This document shows, one piece after another, positions 18,620 through 27,341 of a stretch of DNA of 64,000 nucleotides. The stretch is taken from assembly GCA_963792075.1 (NCBI GenBank), contig CAWBUW010000006.1:1-64000 (forward strand). Reading direction: 5' to 3'. Under the pieces are notes generated by a model, which was given only the letters and a program-made list of their open reading frames with translations, was not told the DNA's origin and ran no database searches. The stretch is from CAWBUW01 sp963792075 (GTDB lineage Bacteria > Chloroflexota > Anaerolineae > Anaerolineales > UBA4823). Each line of letters opens with the position of its first letter. The stretch's first letter is position 1. A program made the position numbers and the translations under genes.

Positions 18620-20108
18620 CCCAGTCGAAGGTGCGAGTAACAGCTTTCTTCCAGCCCTTGTAGAGCTTTTCGCGTTCCGCCTCTGGCATGGCGGGGATCC
18701 ATTCTTTGTCCTTGCCCCAGTTGACGCGCAGGTCTTCCACCTTGGCCCAGAAACCTACGGCCAGGCCGGCCGCATAGGCTGCGCCGAGTGCAGTCGTTTC
18801 GGCAACCGTCGGGCGGATCACAGGCACGCCCAGGATGTCAGCCTGGAACTGCATCAACAGCTCGTTGAAGACCATGCCGCCATCCACTTTGAGGGCGGTC
18901 AGCGCCACACCTGAGTCAGCGTTCATCGCGTCGAGCACTTCGCGCGTCTGGTAAGCGGTCGCTTCCAGGGCGGCGCGAGCGATGTGGTTGCGGGTGATGA
19001 AGCGGGTCAGGCCAACGATGGCGCCGCGGGCATCGCTCTTCCAGTAGGGAGCGAACAGGCCCGAGAAAGCGGGGACGAAGTAGATGCCGCCGCTGTCGGG
19101 CACAGCCCTGGCGTACTCTTCGACGTGTTTGGAGAAATCGAAGAGTTTCAAGTTGTCACGCAGCCACTGCACCAGAGCACCGGTGATGGCGATGGAGCCC
19201 TCAAGCGCATACACAGCCGGCTCATTGCCGATCTTGTAGCCCAGGGTGGTCAGCAGGCCGTTCTTGCTCTGGACGGGCTTAGCGCCGGTGTTCAACAGCA
19301 TGAAGCAGCCGGTTCCGTAGGTGTTCTTGGCTTCGCCGGGGCTGAAGCAGGTCTGGCCGAACAGCGCAGCTTGCTGATCGCCCAGGTCGCCAGCGACGGG
19401 GATGCCGCCCAGGGTGCCGGTGGCCTTGCCGTACACATCCGAAGAGGCGCGTATGCGGGGCAGCATTGCTTTTGGAACGGTCATCAGCTTGAGGATCCCC
19501 TCGTCCCAGTCCAGCGTCTCCAGGTTCATCAGCATGGTGCGGGAGGCGTTCGAAACGTCGGTAACATGCACGCCGCCGTTCGGGCCGCCGGTCAGGTTCC
19601 AGATCACCCAGGTATCGATGTTGCCGAAGAGCACTTCGCCCTTCTCGGCTTTGGCGCGCACGCCCGGTACATTGTCCAGGATCCATTTGATCTTGGGGCC
19701 AGAGAAATAGGTCGCCAGCGGCAGGCCAACTTTCGCGCGGAAGCGATCCTGACCGCCATCTTTGGCCAGCGCATTGCAGATCGCATCGGTGCGGGTGTCC
19801 TGCCAGACGATGGCATTGTAGACGGGCTTGCCAGTGGCGCGTTCCCAAACTACAGTCGTCTCGCGCTGGTTGGTAATACCCACCGCAGCGATATCCTTGG
19901 AGTCTACGCCACTCTTCTTCAGGCAGCCGTCAATCACTTCCTGAGTGCGCTCCCAGATCTCCATCGGGTTATGCTCAACCCAACCGGGCTTCGGATAGAT
20001 CTGCTCGTGTTCTTTCTGATCCACAGCGACAATCTTGCCTGCGTGATCGAAGACGATGAAGCGAGTGCTGGTTGTGCCCTGATCCATTGCAGCTACGAAT
20101 TTAGCCAT
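18612..20108 (-). CDS. glpK: Glycerol kinase
   Basis: A protein of 498 residues phosphorylating glycerol to sn-glycerol-3-phosphate. It has the FGGY kinase features: [13 protein letters not shown] at the N-terminus, [36 protein letters not shown] and [14 protein letters not shown], and a C-terminal [18 protein letters not shown]. Length is typical. GGAGG precedes the ATG by 7-8 nt. It heads the glycerol operon and its product is the substrate of the next gene. No glycerol facilitator gene is present. Confidence 0.96.
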   Translation of the reverse strand: MAKFVAAMDQGTTSTRFIVFDHAGKIVAVDQKEHEQIYPKPGWVEHNPMEIWERTQEVIDGCLKKSGVDSKDIAAVGITNQRETTVVWERATGKPVYNAIVWQDTRTDAICNALAKDGGQDRFRAKVGLPLATYFSGPKIKWILDNVPGVRAKAEKGEVLFGNIDTWVIWNLTGGPNGGVHVTDVSNASRTMLMNLETLDWDEGILKLMTVPKAMLPRIRASSDVYGKATGTLGGIPVAGDLGDQQAALFGQTCFSPGEAKNTYGTGCFMLLNTGAKPVQSKNGLLTTLGYKIGNEPAVYALEGSIAITGALVQWLRDNLKLFDFSKHVEEYARAVPDSGGIYFVPAFSGLFAPYWKSDARGAIVGLTRFITRNHIARAALEATAYQTREVLDAMNADSGVALTALKVDGGMVFNELLMQFQADILGVPVIRPTVAETTALGAAYAAGLAVGFWAKVEDLRVNWGKDKEWIPAMPEAEREKLYKGWKKAVTRTFDWVD

Positions 20109-20166
20109 TTTGAAACCTCCAGGTCAAACCTGAAACTGCGCGCAGCACTCGCCGGGCAGTTACAAT

Positions 20167-20946
20167 TTACTCGCCGAATTCAGTTTCAAATTCCTGGCGG
20201 TCATCCCAGGTTTCGGTTGGCTCAATGGCAATCTCGCCGAAGAGGGATTCCTGCTGGATACGCACAAAGCTGCGTTTGACCAGCTCGAGCATGGCCAGGA
20301 AAGTGACGACCACGTCCAGGCGAGATCGTTTCTCGCCTAACAGGGAACGGAATGTGGTACGGCCTTTCTCACGGAGTGCGCGGGCAATCTGGCCGATCTT
20401 CTCCCGAATGGTGATGCGCGGGGGAGCCACGATCGTGCTCAACGGGGGCTGCATATTGGCACGGGCAAATACCGCATACGCCGCGCTGAGCAGGTCCGGA
20501 AGACCCAAACCTGACAGATCCAGGCTGCCTTCGAATTTGGGCGGCGGCGCCAGGCGCAAATGGGCGCGCAGCCCGCCGGCTTCTCGCCGGCTAAGCAGCT
20601 CTGCAATCTGGCGGTAGCGTTTGTAAGCAATCAACTGCTGGGCAAGCGCTTCACCGGGGTCCTCTTCACCCGGCTCGCGTACCGGCGGGCGGGGTAAGAG
20701 CGCCTCGGATTTGATCTGGAGCAGGCGGGCGGCAATCACCAGGAACGCGGAAACCTCCTCCGCAGCGCGCTCTTGCATTGCACGCAGGTGTTCCAGGTAC
20801 TGGTCTGTCACCTGGGCAAGCGCCAGGCGGGTGATATCTAACTCGGCATGTTCGATCAACTGCAAAAGCAGGTCGAGGGGACCTTCATATACCGGTGTGG
20901 ATACCTGATACCCGCGGGCCTGGTGCGAAACTGCGTTGAGAGACAT
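20167..20946 (-). CDS. scpA: Segregation and condensation protein A
   Basis: A protein of 259 residues, the kleisin of the bacterial SMC condensin that organises the chromosome. It has the N-terminal VYEGPLDLLLQLIEHAELDI, typical of ScpA, and a C-terminal winged-helix region (RSLLGEKRSRLDVVVTFLAMLELVKR). The ATG at 20946 lies 7 nt after a -10 box and has no Shine-Dalgarno, which favours a leaderless message; a longer frame runs into a palindrome. scpB is not next to it. glpK follows after 58 nt. Confidence 0.92.
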   Translation of the reverse strand: MSLNAVSHQARGYQVSTPVYEGPLDLLLQLIEHAELDITRLALAQVTDQYLEHLRAMQERAAEEVSAFLVIAARLLQIKSEALLPRPPVREPGEEDPGEALAQQLIAYKRYRQIAELLSRREAGGLRAHLRLAPPPKFEGSLDLSGLGLPDLLSAAYAVFARANMQPPLSTIVAPPRITIREKIGQIARALREKGRTTFRSLLGEKRSRLDVVVTFLAMLELVKRSFVRIQQESLFGEIAIEPTETWDDRQEFETEFGE

Positions 20947-20953
20947 AAAAAGT

Positions 20954-20962
20954 ATTATATCA
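20954..20962 (-). promoter_or_regulatory. Extended -10 promoter giving a leaderless scpA mRNA
   Basis: TGATATAAT reads toward scpA and ends 7 nt before the ATG, so transcription should start at or next to the start codon. There is no good -35 hexamer. Confidence 0.6.
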
Positions 20963-20973
20963 TGGAGGAATTT

Positions 20974-21010
20974 GGGGGATTCAGCGCAGCTATGCTGCGC
21001 TGAATCCCCC
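20974..21010. repeat. Intergenic palindrome P3
   Basis: 17-bp perfect arms (GGGGGATTCAGCGCAGC and its complement) around TAT. It lies just upstream of the scpA promoter. Confidence 0.85.
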
Positions 21011-21092
21011 CTTACCGAGGAAGCAAACACCCCAAATTCTGCTATACTTGGGGTAAGAATGGCGGCCTTGCCACCGTCTTTATTCTAAACGT

Positions 21093-21179
21093 AACATCTC
21101 AAAAAATCGGGGGGTGGGGTATTTTGGGCGGGTTATACCCGCCCAAAATACCCCACTTTCCCCCTTTTATTGAGATGTT
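21093..21179. repeat. Composite palindrome P4 with outer inverted repeat
   Basis: An inner perfect 20-bp stem (21114-21133 and 21137-21156, loop TAT) is enclosed by a separate 10-bp inverted repeat, AACATCTCAA at 21093 and TTGAGATGTT at 21170. It lies upstream of the OsmC gene. Confidence 0.85.
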
Positions 21180-21209
21180 GCTTCTAAACTTTATTGAGAA
21201 AGGAAAACT

Positions 21210-21632
21210 ATGGCTGAAAACTGGCGCGAAATCAATACAGACTGGATCGGGGGTTCGGCGTTCAAAACCGCTGGCTCCAATGGCGTCGAACTGCAGATGG
21301 GCAGCACGGAGGCGCAAAAGGGCGCCTCCCCCATGGAGATGCTGCTGATGGCAAAGGCCGGCTGCACGGGCATGGATATCGTTTCCATTTTGGAGAAGAA
21401 ACGCCAGCCGCTCAAGGATTTTAAACTCAAGGTACGCGCTTTACGCGCCTCAGATTACCCTATGATTTGGACGGTGATCGAGGTGGAGTACCTGGTTTGG
21501 GGTGAGGTTGACCCCAAAGCACTGGAACAAGCGATCCAACTTTCGGAGGAAAAATACTGCTCTGTGGGGATCATGCTGGGCAAGGCGGCAGAGCTGCGTT
21601 CATCTTACAAGATTTTCCCGCCCGGTAGTTAA
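21210..21632 (+). CDS. OsmC family peroxiredoxin-like protein
   Basis: A protein of 140 residues. OsmC/Ohr folds reduce organic hydroperoxides with two Cys; here AKAGCTGMDIVSIL and SEEKYCSVGIMLGKA supply them at about residues 48 and 113. This spacing fits the YhfA/OsmC-like subgroup. AAAGGA precedes the ATG. It is flanked by palindromes on both sides and followed by a thioredoxin gene in the same direction, so the pair may serve redox defence. Confidence 0.88.
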   Translation: MAENWREINTDWIGGSAFKTAGSNGVELQMGSTEAQKGASPMEMLLMAKAGCTGMDIVSILEKKRQPLKDFKLKVRALRASDYPMIWTVIEVEYLVWGEVDPKALEQAIQLSEEKYCSVGIMLGKAAELRSSYKIFPPGS

Positions 21633-21670
21633 ACTTCCTCTGTCACCTTTTGCGGACATGTGCATCTAAT

Positions 21671-21742
21671 CAATAAAAGGGGGGCATGGGGTGTTTGGTG
21701 CGGGTTTCACCCGCACCAAACACCCCATGCCCCAAGTTATTG
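21671..21742. repeat. Composite palindrome P5
   Basis: Perfect 25-bp inner arms (21681-21705 and 21709-21733, loop TTC), flanked by a short outer repeat CAATAA/TTATTG. It lies between the OsmC and thioredoxin genes. Confidence 0.85.
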
Positions 21743-21772
21743 AGAAGTTTACCTTAAAGAGGAGTAGAGACG

Positions 21773-22126
21773 ATGATTTCTGAACCCATTCATGTGACCG
21801 ATGCCGCGTTTGAAAAGACCGTTTTAAAGTCAGATCTGCCGGTGATTGTGGACTTTTGGGCGCCTTGGTGCGGACCTTGTAAGATGATTGCGCCGGTGCT
21901 GGAGAAGGTGGCGAAGGAAAATGCGGGCAAACTAATCGTGGCCAAGGTCAACACGGATGAGAACCCGCAGTGGCCTGGAAAGTTCAACGTGCGGGGTATC
22001 CCCACGCTGCTGTTCATATCTGGCGGCAAAGTGGTGCACACGCAGGTGGGCTTCAGCGGCGAATCGATGTTGCGCACGGTGGTGAAGCAGTTCATGAACA
22101 TAGCAGTGAAGCCCGCTAATGCTTAA
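21773..22126 (+). CDS. trxA: Thioredoxin
   Basis: A protein of 117 residues with the canonical active site WAPWCGPCKMIAP at about residues 28-40 and the cis-Pro region VRGIPTLLF. It reduces protein disulfides using electrons from thioredoxin reductase, which is not in the window. The start is supported by AGAGGAG about 8 nt upstream. It is followed at once by a terminator shared with the convergent murA. Confidence 0.95.
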   Translation: MISEPIHVTDAAFEKTVLKSDLPVIVDFWAPWCGPCKMIAPVLEKVAKENAGKLIVAKVNTDENPQWPGKFNVRGIPTLLFISGGKVVHTQVGFSGESMLRTVVKQFMNIAVKPANA

Positions 22127-22129
22127 TTT

Positions 22130-22164
22130 AAAACAGGCGGATGGCCCAGCCATCCGCCTGTTTT
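22130..22164. terminator. Bidirectional terminator between trxA and murA
   Basis: A 16-bp stem (AAAACAGGCGGATGGC and complement) around CCA, with A-runs and T-runs on either side so that it can act on both convergent genes. Confidence 0.85.
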
Positions 22165-22174
22165 GTTATAACCA

Positions 22175-23467
22175 TCAGGTTTCACTGGCACGCTGGATGT
22201 GCGCGCCGAGCGAGCGTAATTTTTCATCAATACTTTCGTAACCGCGGTCGATCTGGCCGACATTGCGTATGACGGAATTTCCTTCCGCGGCCAGCGCGGC
22301 GATCACCAGCGCCATGCCGGCGCGGATGTCCGGGCTTTCCATTTTTTCTCCGATAAGTTGGGTAGGGCCGTTGATGATGCAGCGGTGCGGATCGCACAGC
22401 ACGATCTGGGCACCCATGCCCACCAGCTTATCGGTAAAGTACATGCGGCTGGGGTACATCCAATCGTGGAAGAGTACGCTGCCGCGTGACTGCGTGGCGA
22501 TGGTGATGGCAATGCTCATCAGGTCGGTGGGGAAGGCAGGCCAGGGCATGACCGAAATCCTGGGGATGGCGTTGCCCAGGTCCGTTTCGATCTCCAGGCG
22601 CTGCTCGGCAGGCACAACGATATCCTCCTCATCCACCTGCCAGGTAACGCCCAGGCGCTGGAAGACCAGGTGGATCATATCCAGGTACTGCGGTCCGGCG
22701 TTACGTATGCGGATGGATGAACGCGTGCATACAGCCGCACCGACGAAGGAGATCACCTCCAGGTAATCTGGACCGATGGTGAACTCGCCGCCGTGCAGGC
22801 GGGACACGCCGTGGATGTGCAGTGTGTTCGAGCCGATATTCTCAATTTGAGCGCCGAGCACATTCAGCAGTTGGCACAGCTCCTGGACGTGCGGCTCGGA
22901 GGCCGCATTGCGCAGGATGGTGGTGCCTTTGGCGAGCACTGCTGCCATGATCGCGTTTTCGGTGGCAGTGACCGAGGCTTCGTCCAACAAAATGTTGGCC
23001 CCGCTCAAGCTTTTTACCTGGAAGTCGAACACTTTGTTCAAGCGGTCGAACTCGACCTGCGCGCCGAGGGCTTGCAGCGCCAGGATATGGGTATCCACCC
23101 GGCGGCGGCCGATCACGTCGCCACCCGGTGGGGGTAGGCGCAGCTCACCAGACCGGGCGGCCATTGGGCCGGCCAACAGGATGGAAGTGCGGATGGCCCG
23201 GCACAGGTCGGGGTCCAGGTCGGCCGGACGTACCTGGGTAGCCTGGATGCGCGCCGAGTGAGGGGCGATTTGTTCGATCTGCACACCCAGGCTTTCCAGC
23301 AGGGAGCGCATGATTTCTACATCTTTGATATTGGGCAGGTTATGTAAAATGACGGGTTCTTCTGTCAGCAGAGAGGCTGCCAGCATGGGCAGCGCAGCAT
23401 TCTTGTTGCCCGCCGGAGTTATCTCTCCGGCCAGGTGGTGTCCCCCCTCAATGAGAAACTTTTCCAT
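22175..23467 (-). CDS. murA: UDP-N-acetylglucosamine 1-carboxyvinyltransferase with Asp at the catalytic Cys site
   Basis: A protein of 430 residues catalysing the first committed step of peptidoglycan synthesis, enolpyruvyl transfer from PEP to UDP-GlcNAc. GNKNAALPMLAASLL at the N-terminus binds substrate. The mobile loop reads PPPGGDVIGRRRVD at about residues 112-125, so the usual Cys115 (GGCAIG) is Asp (residue 117). That substitution is known from naturally fosfomycin-resistant MurA enzymes. The second ATG (23467) is chosen since AGGAG is correctly spaced to it and abuts the first ATG at 23473. Confidence 0.94.
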   Translation of the reverse strand: MEKFLIEGGHHLAGEITPAGNKNAALPMLAASLLTEEPVILHNLPNIKDVEIMRSLLESLGVQIEQIAPHSARIQATQVRPADLDPDLCRAIRTSILLAGPMAARSGELRLPPPGGDVIGRRRVDTHILALQALGAQVEFDRLNKVFDFQVKSLSGANILLDEASVTATENAIMAAVLAKGTTILRNAASEPHVQELCQLLNVLGAQIENIGSNTLHIHGVSRLHGGEFTIGPDYLEVISFVGAAVCTRSSIRIRNAGPQYLDMIHLVFQRLGVTWQVDEEDIVVPAEQRLEIETDLGNAIPRISVMPWPAFPTDLMSIAITIATQSRGSVLFHDWMYPSRMYFTDKLVGMGAQIVLCDPHRCIINGPTQLIGEKMESPDIRAGMALVIAALAAEGNSVIRNVGQIDRGYESIDEKLRSLGAHIQRASET

Positions 23468-23561
23468 TGTCATCTCCTGGATAGGTTTATTTTTGGGACA
23501 GCTACTTCGATTGTACCCGATTTCATATTTTCCGGTATACTGGTGTCAGAGCAGAGAAATT

Positions 23562-23611
23562 GGGGGTTCGGCACGCTGCGCGAAGCGCAGCGTGCCGAAC
23601 ACCCAAACCCC
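23562..23611. repeat. Intergenic palindrome P6
   Basis: About 18-bp arms (GGGTTCGGCACGCTGCGC) with one bulged base and loop GAA. It lies between the divergent murA and prepilin peptidase genes. A -10-like TATACT lies just upstream at about 23536. Confidence 0.8.
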
Positions 23612-23652
23612 CTGGATCTTCAATACAAAATCACTGCGGAAAACAGGTCTTT

Positions 23653-24471
23653 ATGGAATACATATTTCTCATTCCCCTCGGTTGGCTGTGCGGCATGGTG
23701 GTTAATTATCTCAGCGACGTGCTGCCCTGGAAGCGGCGGCTGGCGCGTCCTATTTGTGTGCGCTGTCACTGGGAGGCTTACCACCAGGCGGAACAGGCTG
23801 GCCAGGCTGAAAACTTCACGCCTCCCCAGGGGGCCTTCCCATGGCTGAACTATTTCTTCTGGCCGCGGCGCTGCCCACAGTGCGGGCGGGGGCGCGGCTG
23901 GCGCGTGTGGCTGGTCGAGGCGGCTTACATCGCCATCACGCTGTGGCTGTGGGGGAACCATACCGAGAAGTTGGGCTTCTGGGGCGGGCTGTTCTGGTTG
24001 GCCTATTTTGGCGTAGTTGTGGTCATTGACATGGAATACCGCCTGATCCTGCACCCGGTGAGCTTGTTTGGCGTGGCTGCCGGGCTGGTCACCGGGATTT
24101 ACCTGCACGGCCTGAGCTCAGCGCTGCTGGGCGGGGTTGTGGGGTATGGAATTATGTTCGGGCTGTACTGGCTGGCAGGAGTGTTCCTGAAGCTGGCCGG
24201 GCGGATGCGTGGAGAAAAAGTGGACGATGTGGCGCTGGGCTTTGGGGACGTCAACTTGAGCGGCGTGCTGGGGTTGTTCCTGGGTTACCCGGCTATCCTG
24301 GGTGGGCTGATGCTGGCGTTCTTCATTGGCGGCGGGGTCAGCCTGGTGTATTTGTTAGTGATGCTGGCGCTGCGGCGCTACCGGCTGTTCACTGCCCTGC
24401 CGTATGGGCCTTTCCTGGTGGCCGGCGCGGTGGTTTTGTTCTTCCTGCGGGGCCTGTTGTTTGGCGGTTAG
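23653..24471 (+). CDS. Prepilin leader peptidase (A24 family)
   Basis: A protein of 272 residues, polytopic. It has the N-terminal cytoplasmic zinc-type Cys pairs (CVRC, CPQC) and the two catalytic Asp motifs of GxGD peptidases, VVIDMEYRLI and GFGDVNLSG. It would cleave and possibly N-methylate type IV prepilins, but no pilin genes are near. The ATG at 23653 is preferred over upstream starts that read from the palindrome. Confidence 0.88.
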   Translation: MEYIFLIPLGWLCGMVVNYLSDVLPWKRRLARPICVRCHWEAYHQAEQAGQAENFTPPQGAFPWLNYFFWPRRCPQCGRGRGWRVWLVEAAYIAITLWLWGNHTEKLGFWGGLFWLAYFGVVVVIDMEYRLILHPVSLFGVAAGLVTGIYLHGLSSALLGGVVGYGIMFGLYWLAGVFLKLAGRMRGEKVDDVALGFGDVNLSGVLGLFLGYPAILGGLMLAFFIGGGVSLVYLLVMLALRRYRLFTALPYGPFLVAGAVVLFFLRGLLFGG

Positions 24472-24484
24472 TTATTTTTATAAT
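24457..24484 (+). promoter_or_regulatory. Promoter of the secreted metallopeptidase
   Basis: TTGTTT and TATAAT are separated by 16 bp. They overlap the 3' end of the prepilin peptidase gene and lie 26 nt before the GTG start. Confidence 0.5.
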
Positions 24485-24510
24485 ATTGAGGTTGATGAAA
24501 GGGCAAACTA

Positions 24511-27288
24511 GTGAAAAGGTCATCTTTCCTTTATCGCATCTTGGGGATGGCTGCTGTTTTGCTGCTGCTGTGGGCGGCAGCCTGGGTGGGAAGTGGGCAG
24601 GCTGGCCGATCCGACCAGGCAGGTGGCCCGTGGCAGGATATCTCGGAGAGCCGCCTGCCGCAGGCGGGGGAGCGTTGGCTGCAAGTGCAGGCCGGGCGCT
24701 ACCTGGCGCTGGACCTGCCTGCCATGCAGGCACAGCTCCGCGCTGCACCGTCAGAAACCGCTCCTGACCGCGCTGTGAAAATGATAACGGTGGCGCTGCC
24801 CATGCCGGATGGCTCCATGCAGCGTTTTGCCGTGTTCGAAGTGCCGGTCATGGCGCCGGAACTGGCCGCGAAATACCCGGAGATCAAAACTTACGCCGGG
24901 CAAGGGCTGGACGATCCCACCGCTTCCACCCGCCTCGACCTGACGCCGCAGGGCTTCCACGCCATGATCTTTTCCACGCAAGGCACCATCTACATCGATC
25001 CCGTGGTCAAGGGCGACGGGCGGTTTTATACCAGCTACCTCAAGGAGAATTACGTTCCCCGTCCGGAGGATGTGTTCTCTGAGGAGGGTGTTTTTGAGGT
25101 GCCGGCAGAGCTGCGCGCTTCTCTCCCACAGGCTGTCATGCTACCTGAGGCTTCCAGCGGCGCCCAGCTCCGCACCTACCGCCTGGCGCTGGCTGCGACG
25201 GGCGATTATACGATCTATCAAGGTGGCACGGTGCCCCTCGCGCTGGCTGGGGAGGTAACGGCGATGAACCGCGTCAACGGGATCTACGAAAAAGAAGTCG
25301 CGGTGCGCATGGTGCTGGTGGCGAATAACAATTTGATCATTTATACCAATCCAGCTATCGATCCATATACCAACGATGATGGATTTACCATGTTGAGCGA
25401 GAACCAGACCAATCTTGACTCTGTGATCGGGAACGGCAATTACGACATCGGGCACGTCTTCAGCACGGGCGGCGGAGGAATGGCTCAACTGGGTGTGCCC
25501 TGCGAAACCGGTTGGAAGGCCCAGGGGGTGACCGGGCTGCCTAACCCAACCGGCGACCCGTTCTATGTGGATTACGTAGCGCACGAGATGGGCCACCAGT
25601 TTGGGGCCAACCACACTTTTAATGGGAATGCTGGAGCCTGCGACGGCAACCGGAATGACTCTACGGCTTACGAGCCGGGCAGCGGCTCGACGATCATGTC
25701 TTACGCCGGCATTTGCAGTCTACAGAATTTGCAGGCTAACAGCGACGACTATTTTCACCCGATCAGCTTCGACGAGATCGTTTACTATACGACCCAGAGT
25801 ATTGGCAAAACCTGCGCGGCGATCACCGCAACCGGCAACCACCCGCCGAGTATCACCGCGGGCAGCGGTGGATACACGATCCCGATGAATACGCCGTTTA
25901 CTATGACAGGGGCAGCAACGGACCCGGATGGCCAGATGCTGACCTACGCCTGGGACGAGATGGATTTAGGGCCGGAAGGCGCGCCACCAGGGGTGGCAGG
26001 ATACGTGGTACCGCCCTATTTCCGTTCCTTTGATCCGACCACTTCCCCGGCGCGCACTTTTCCCAAGATGGATGATATCGTCAACAATATCTCTTCGATC
26101 GGGGAAATCTTACCCAGCGCGACACGCAGCATGAGCTTCCGTTTCACGGCACGGGACAACCAGGCCGGCGGTGGCGGCGTCAATTATGCTTCCTATTCGA
26201 TCAACGTCACCTCTACTGCCGGGCCATTCCGGGTAACTGCGCCCAACAGCGGGGTGACCTGGAATGGCGACAGCACGCAAACCGTGACCTGGGACGTGGC
26301 CAATACCACCGTTGCGCCGGTGAACTGCTCGCTGGTGAACATTGCCCTCTCCACCGATGGCGGTTATAACTACCCCACCACGCTCCTCGCCTCCACGCCA
26401 AACGATGGCTCGGAGCCGGTTCTCGTTCCCAATATTTCTACACTCTTTACAGCGCGCGTGCGGGTTTCCTGTGCGAACAATATCTTCTTTGATATTTCGG
26501 ATGCCAATTTCACCATTGCAGGTTCGCCGGACCTCACGCTGGATAAAGCGCATACGGGTGACCTTGCAGCGGGAATGCCGCTGACCTATACGTTGACGGT
26601 TTCCAACGTTGGGCAGGCTTCTACCACGGGCACAGTTACAGTGACGGATACACTGCCGATAAGCTTGACTGTAACCAGTATCCTGGGGACCAATTGGAAC
26701 TGCACTCTGGCTACGCTGACCTGCACTACCACCAGCGTCTTACCCAAAGGCAGCGCTTACCCGCCCATCTGGCTGAGTGTCCTCGCCGGAAACCCCGTGC
26801 CCAGGTCGGTCACGAACACAGCGGCAGTCAAGGGAGGGGGAGAATATAACACCACCAATAACCTTGACCAGGATATTGCCTACCGCTTAGAACCGGACCT
26901 CGCGCTGGTTATACACCACGCGGGCAGGTATCAGCCTGGTATGCCGCTGACGTATACGCTGACGATTTCGAATGTGGGCAGGCTCTCGACAACCGGCCCT
27001 ATCTCCGTTACGGATACCCTGCCGATCAGCCTTACTGCGACCAGCCTGGGCGGCGCAGGTTGGCTCTGCGATTTGGGCGCTCTGACATGCACCATTACCG
27101 ACACGCTGCCCGCAGGCAGCGCCTTCCCGGCGATCGTGCTTGTGGCGCAAACGGATCTGAAAGCGCCGGATGTGGTGACCAATCTTGCCACTGTTTCCGG
27201 CGGCGGAGACCAGACCTCTGAAAACAACACCGGCCAGGATATTGCGATCAGCAAGTGGAAAATCTACCTACCGCTCTTGAGGCGATAA
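24511..27288 (+). CDS. Secreted reprolysin-like zinc metallopeptidase with CARDB/DUF11 repeats
   Basis: A protein of 925 residues starting with GTG after AAAGGG. Signal peptide (about 1-30), a propeptide-like region, and a metzincin catalytic domain with HEMGHQFGANH near residue 360 and the Met-turn SGSTIMSYAG. A further beta domain and two DUF11 repeats follow, about residues 680-790 and 800-910 (SPDLTLDKAHTGDLAAGMPL, PDLALVIHHAGRYQPGMPL). The last residues WKIYLPLLRR form a short aromatic/hydrophobic tail with terminal Arg that may be a surface-sorting or processing signal. It is exported and probably degrades external protein. Confidence 0.88.
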   Translation: MKRSSFLYRILGMAAVLLLLWAAAWVGSGQAGRSDQAGGPWQDISESRLPQAGERWLQVQAGRYLALDLPAMQAQLRAAPSETAPDRAVKMITVALPMPDGSMQRFAVFEVPVMAPELAAKYPEIKTYAGQGLDDPTASTRLDLTPQGFHAMIFSTQGTIYIDPVVKGDGRFYTSYLKENYVPRPEDVFSEEGVFEVPAELRASLPQAVMLPEASSGAQLRTYRLALAATGDYTIYQGGTVPLALAGEVTAMNRVNGIYEKEVAVRMVLVANNNLIIYTNPAIDPYTNDDGFTMLSENQTNLDSVIGNGNYDIGHVFSTGGGGMAQLGVPCETGWKAQGVTGLPNPTGDPFYVDYVAHEMGHQFGANHTFNGNAGACDGNRNDSTAYEPGSGSTIMSYAGICSLQNLQANSDDYFHPISFDEIVYYTTQSIGKTCAAITATGNHPPSITAGSGGYTIPMNTPFTMTGAATDPDGQMLTYAWDEMDLGPEGAPPGVAGYVVPPYFRSFDPTTSPARTFPKMDDIVNNISSIGEILPSATRSMSFRFTARDNQAGGGGVNYASYSINVTSTAGPFRVTAPNSGVTWNGDSTQTVTWDVANTTVAPVNCSLVNIALSTDGGYNYPTTLLASTPNDGSEPVLVPNISTLFTARVRVSCANNIFFDISDANFTIAGSPDLTLDKAHTGDLAAGMPLTYTLTVSNVGQASTTGTVTVTDTLPISLTVTSILGTNWNCTLATLTCTTTSVLPKGSAYPPIWLSVLAGNPVPRSVTNTAAVKGGGEYNTTNNLDQDIAYRLEPDLALVIHHAGRYQPGMPLTYTLTISNVGRLSTTGPISVTDTLPISLTATSLGGAGWLCDLGALTCTITDTLPAGSAFPAIVLVAQTDLKAPDVVTNLATVSGGGDQTSENNTGQDIAISKWKIYLPLLRR

Positions 27289-27292
27289 TCCC

Positions 27293-27333
27293 AAAAACAA
27301 AGAGACCCCCGAACAGGGGGTCTCTTTGTTTTT
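27293..27333. terminator. Bidirectional terminator
   Basis: 18-bp arms AAAAACAAAGAGACCCCC/GGGGGTCTCTTTGTTTTT around GAACA, between the convergent peptidase and secF genes. Both strands end the stem with T-rich sequence. Confidence 0.92.
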
Positions 27334-27341
27334 GAAGAAGT

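Noticed and set aside
18984..20279. Long open frame on the plus strand (431 codons) opposite glpK
   Set aside because: It lies antisense to a clear glycerol kinase, has low-complexity composition and no recognisable motif; it is a shadow of GC-rich codon use.
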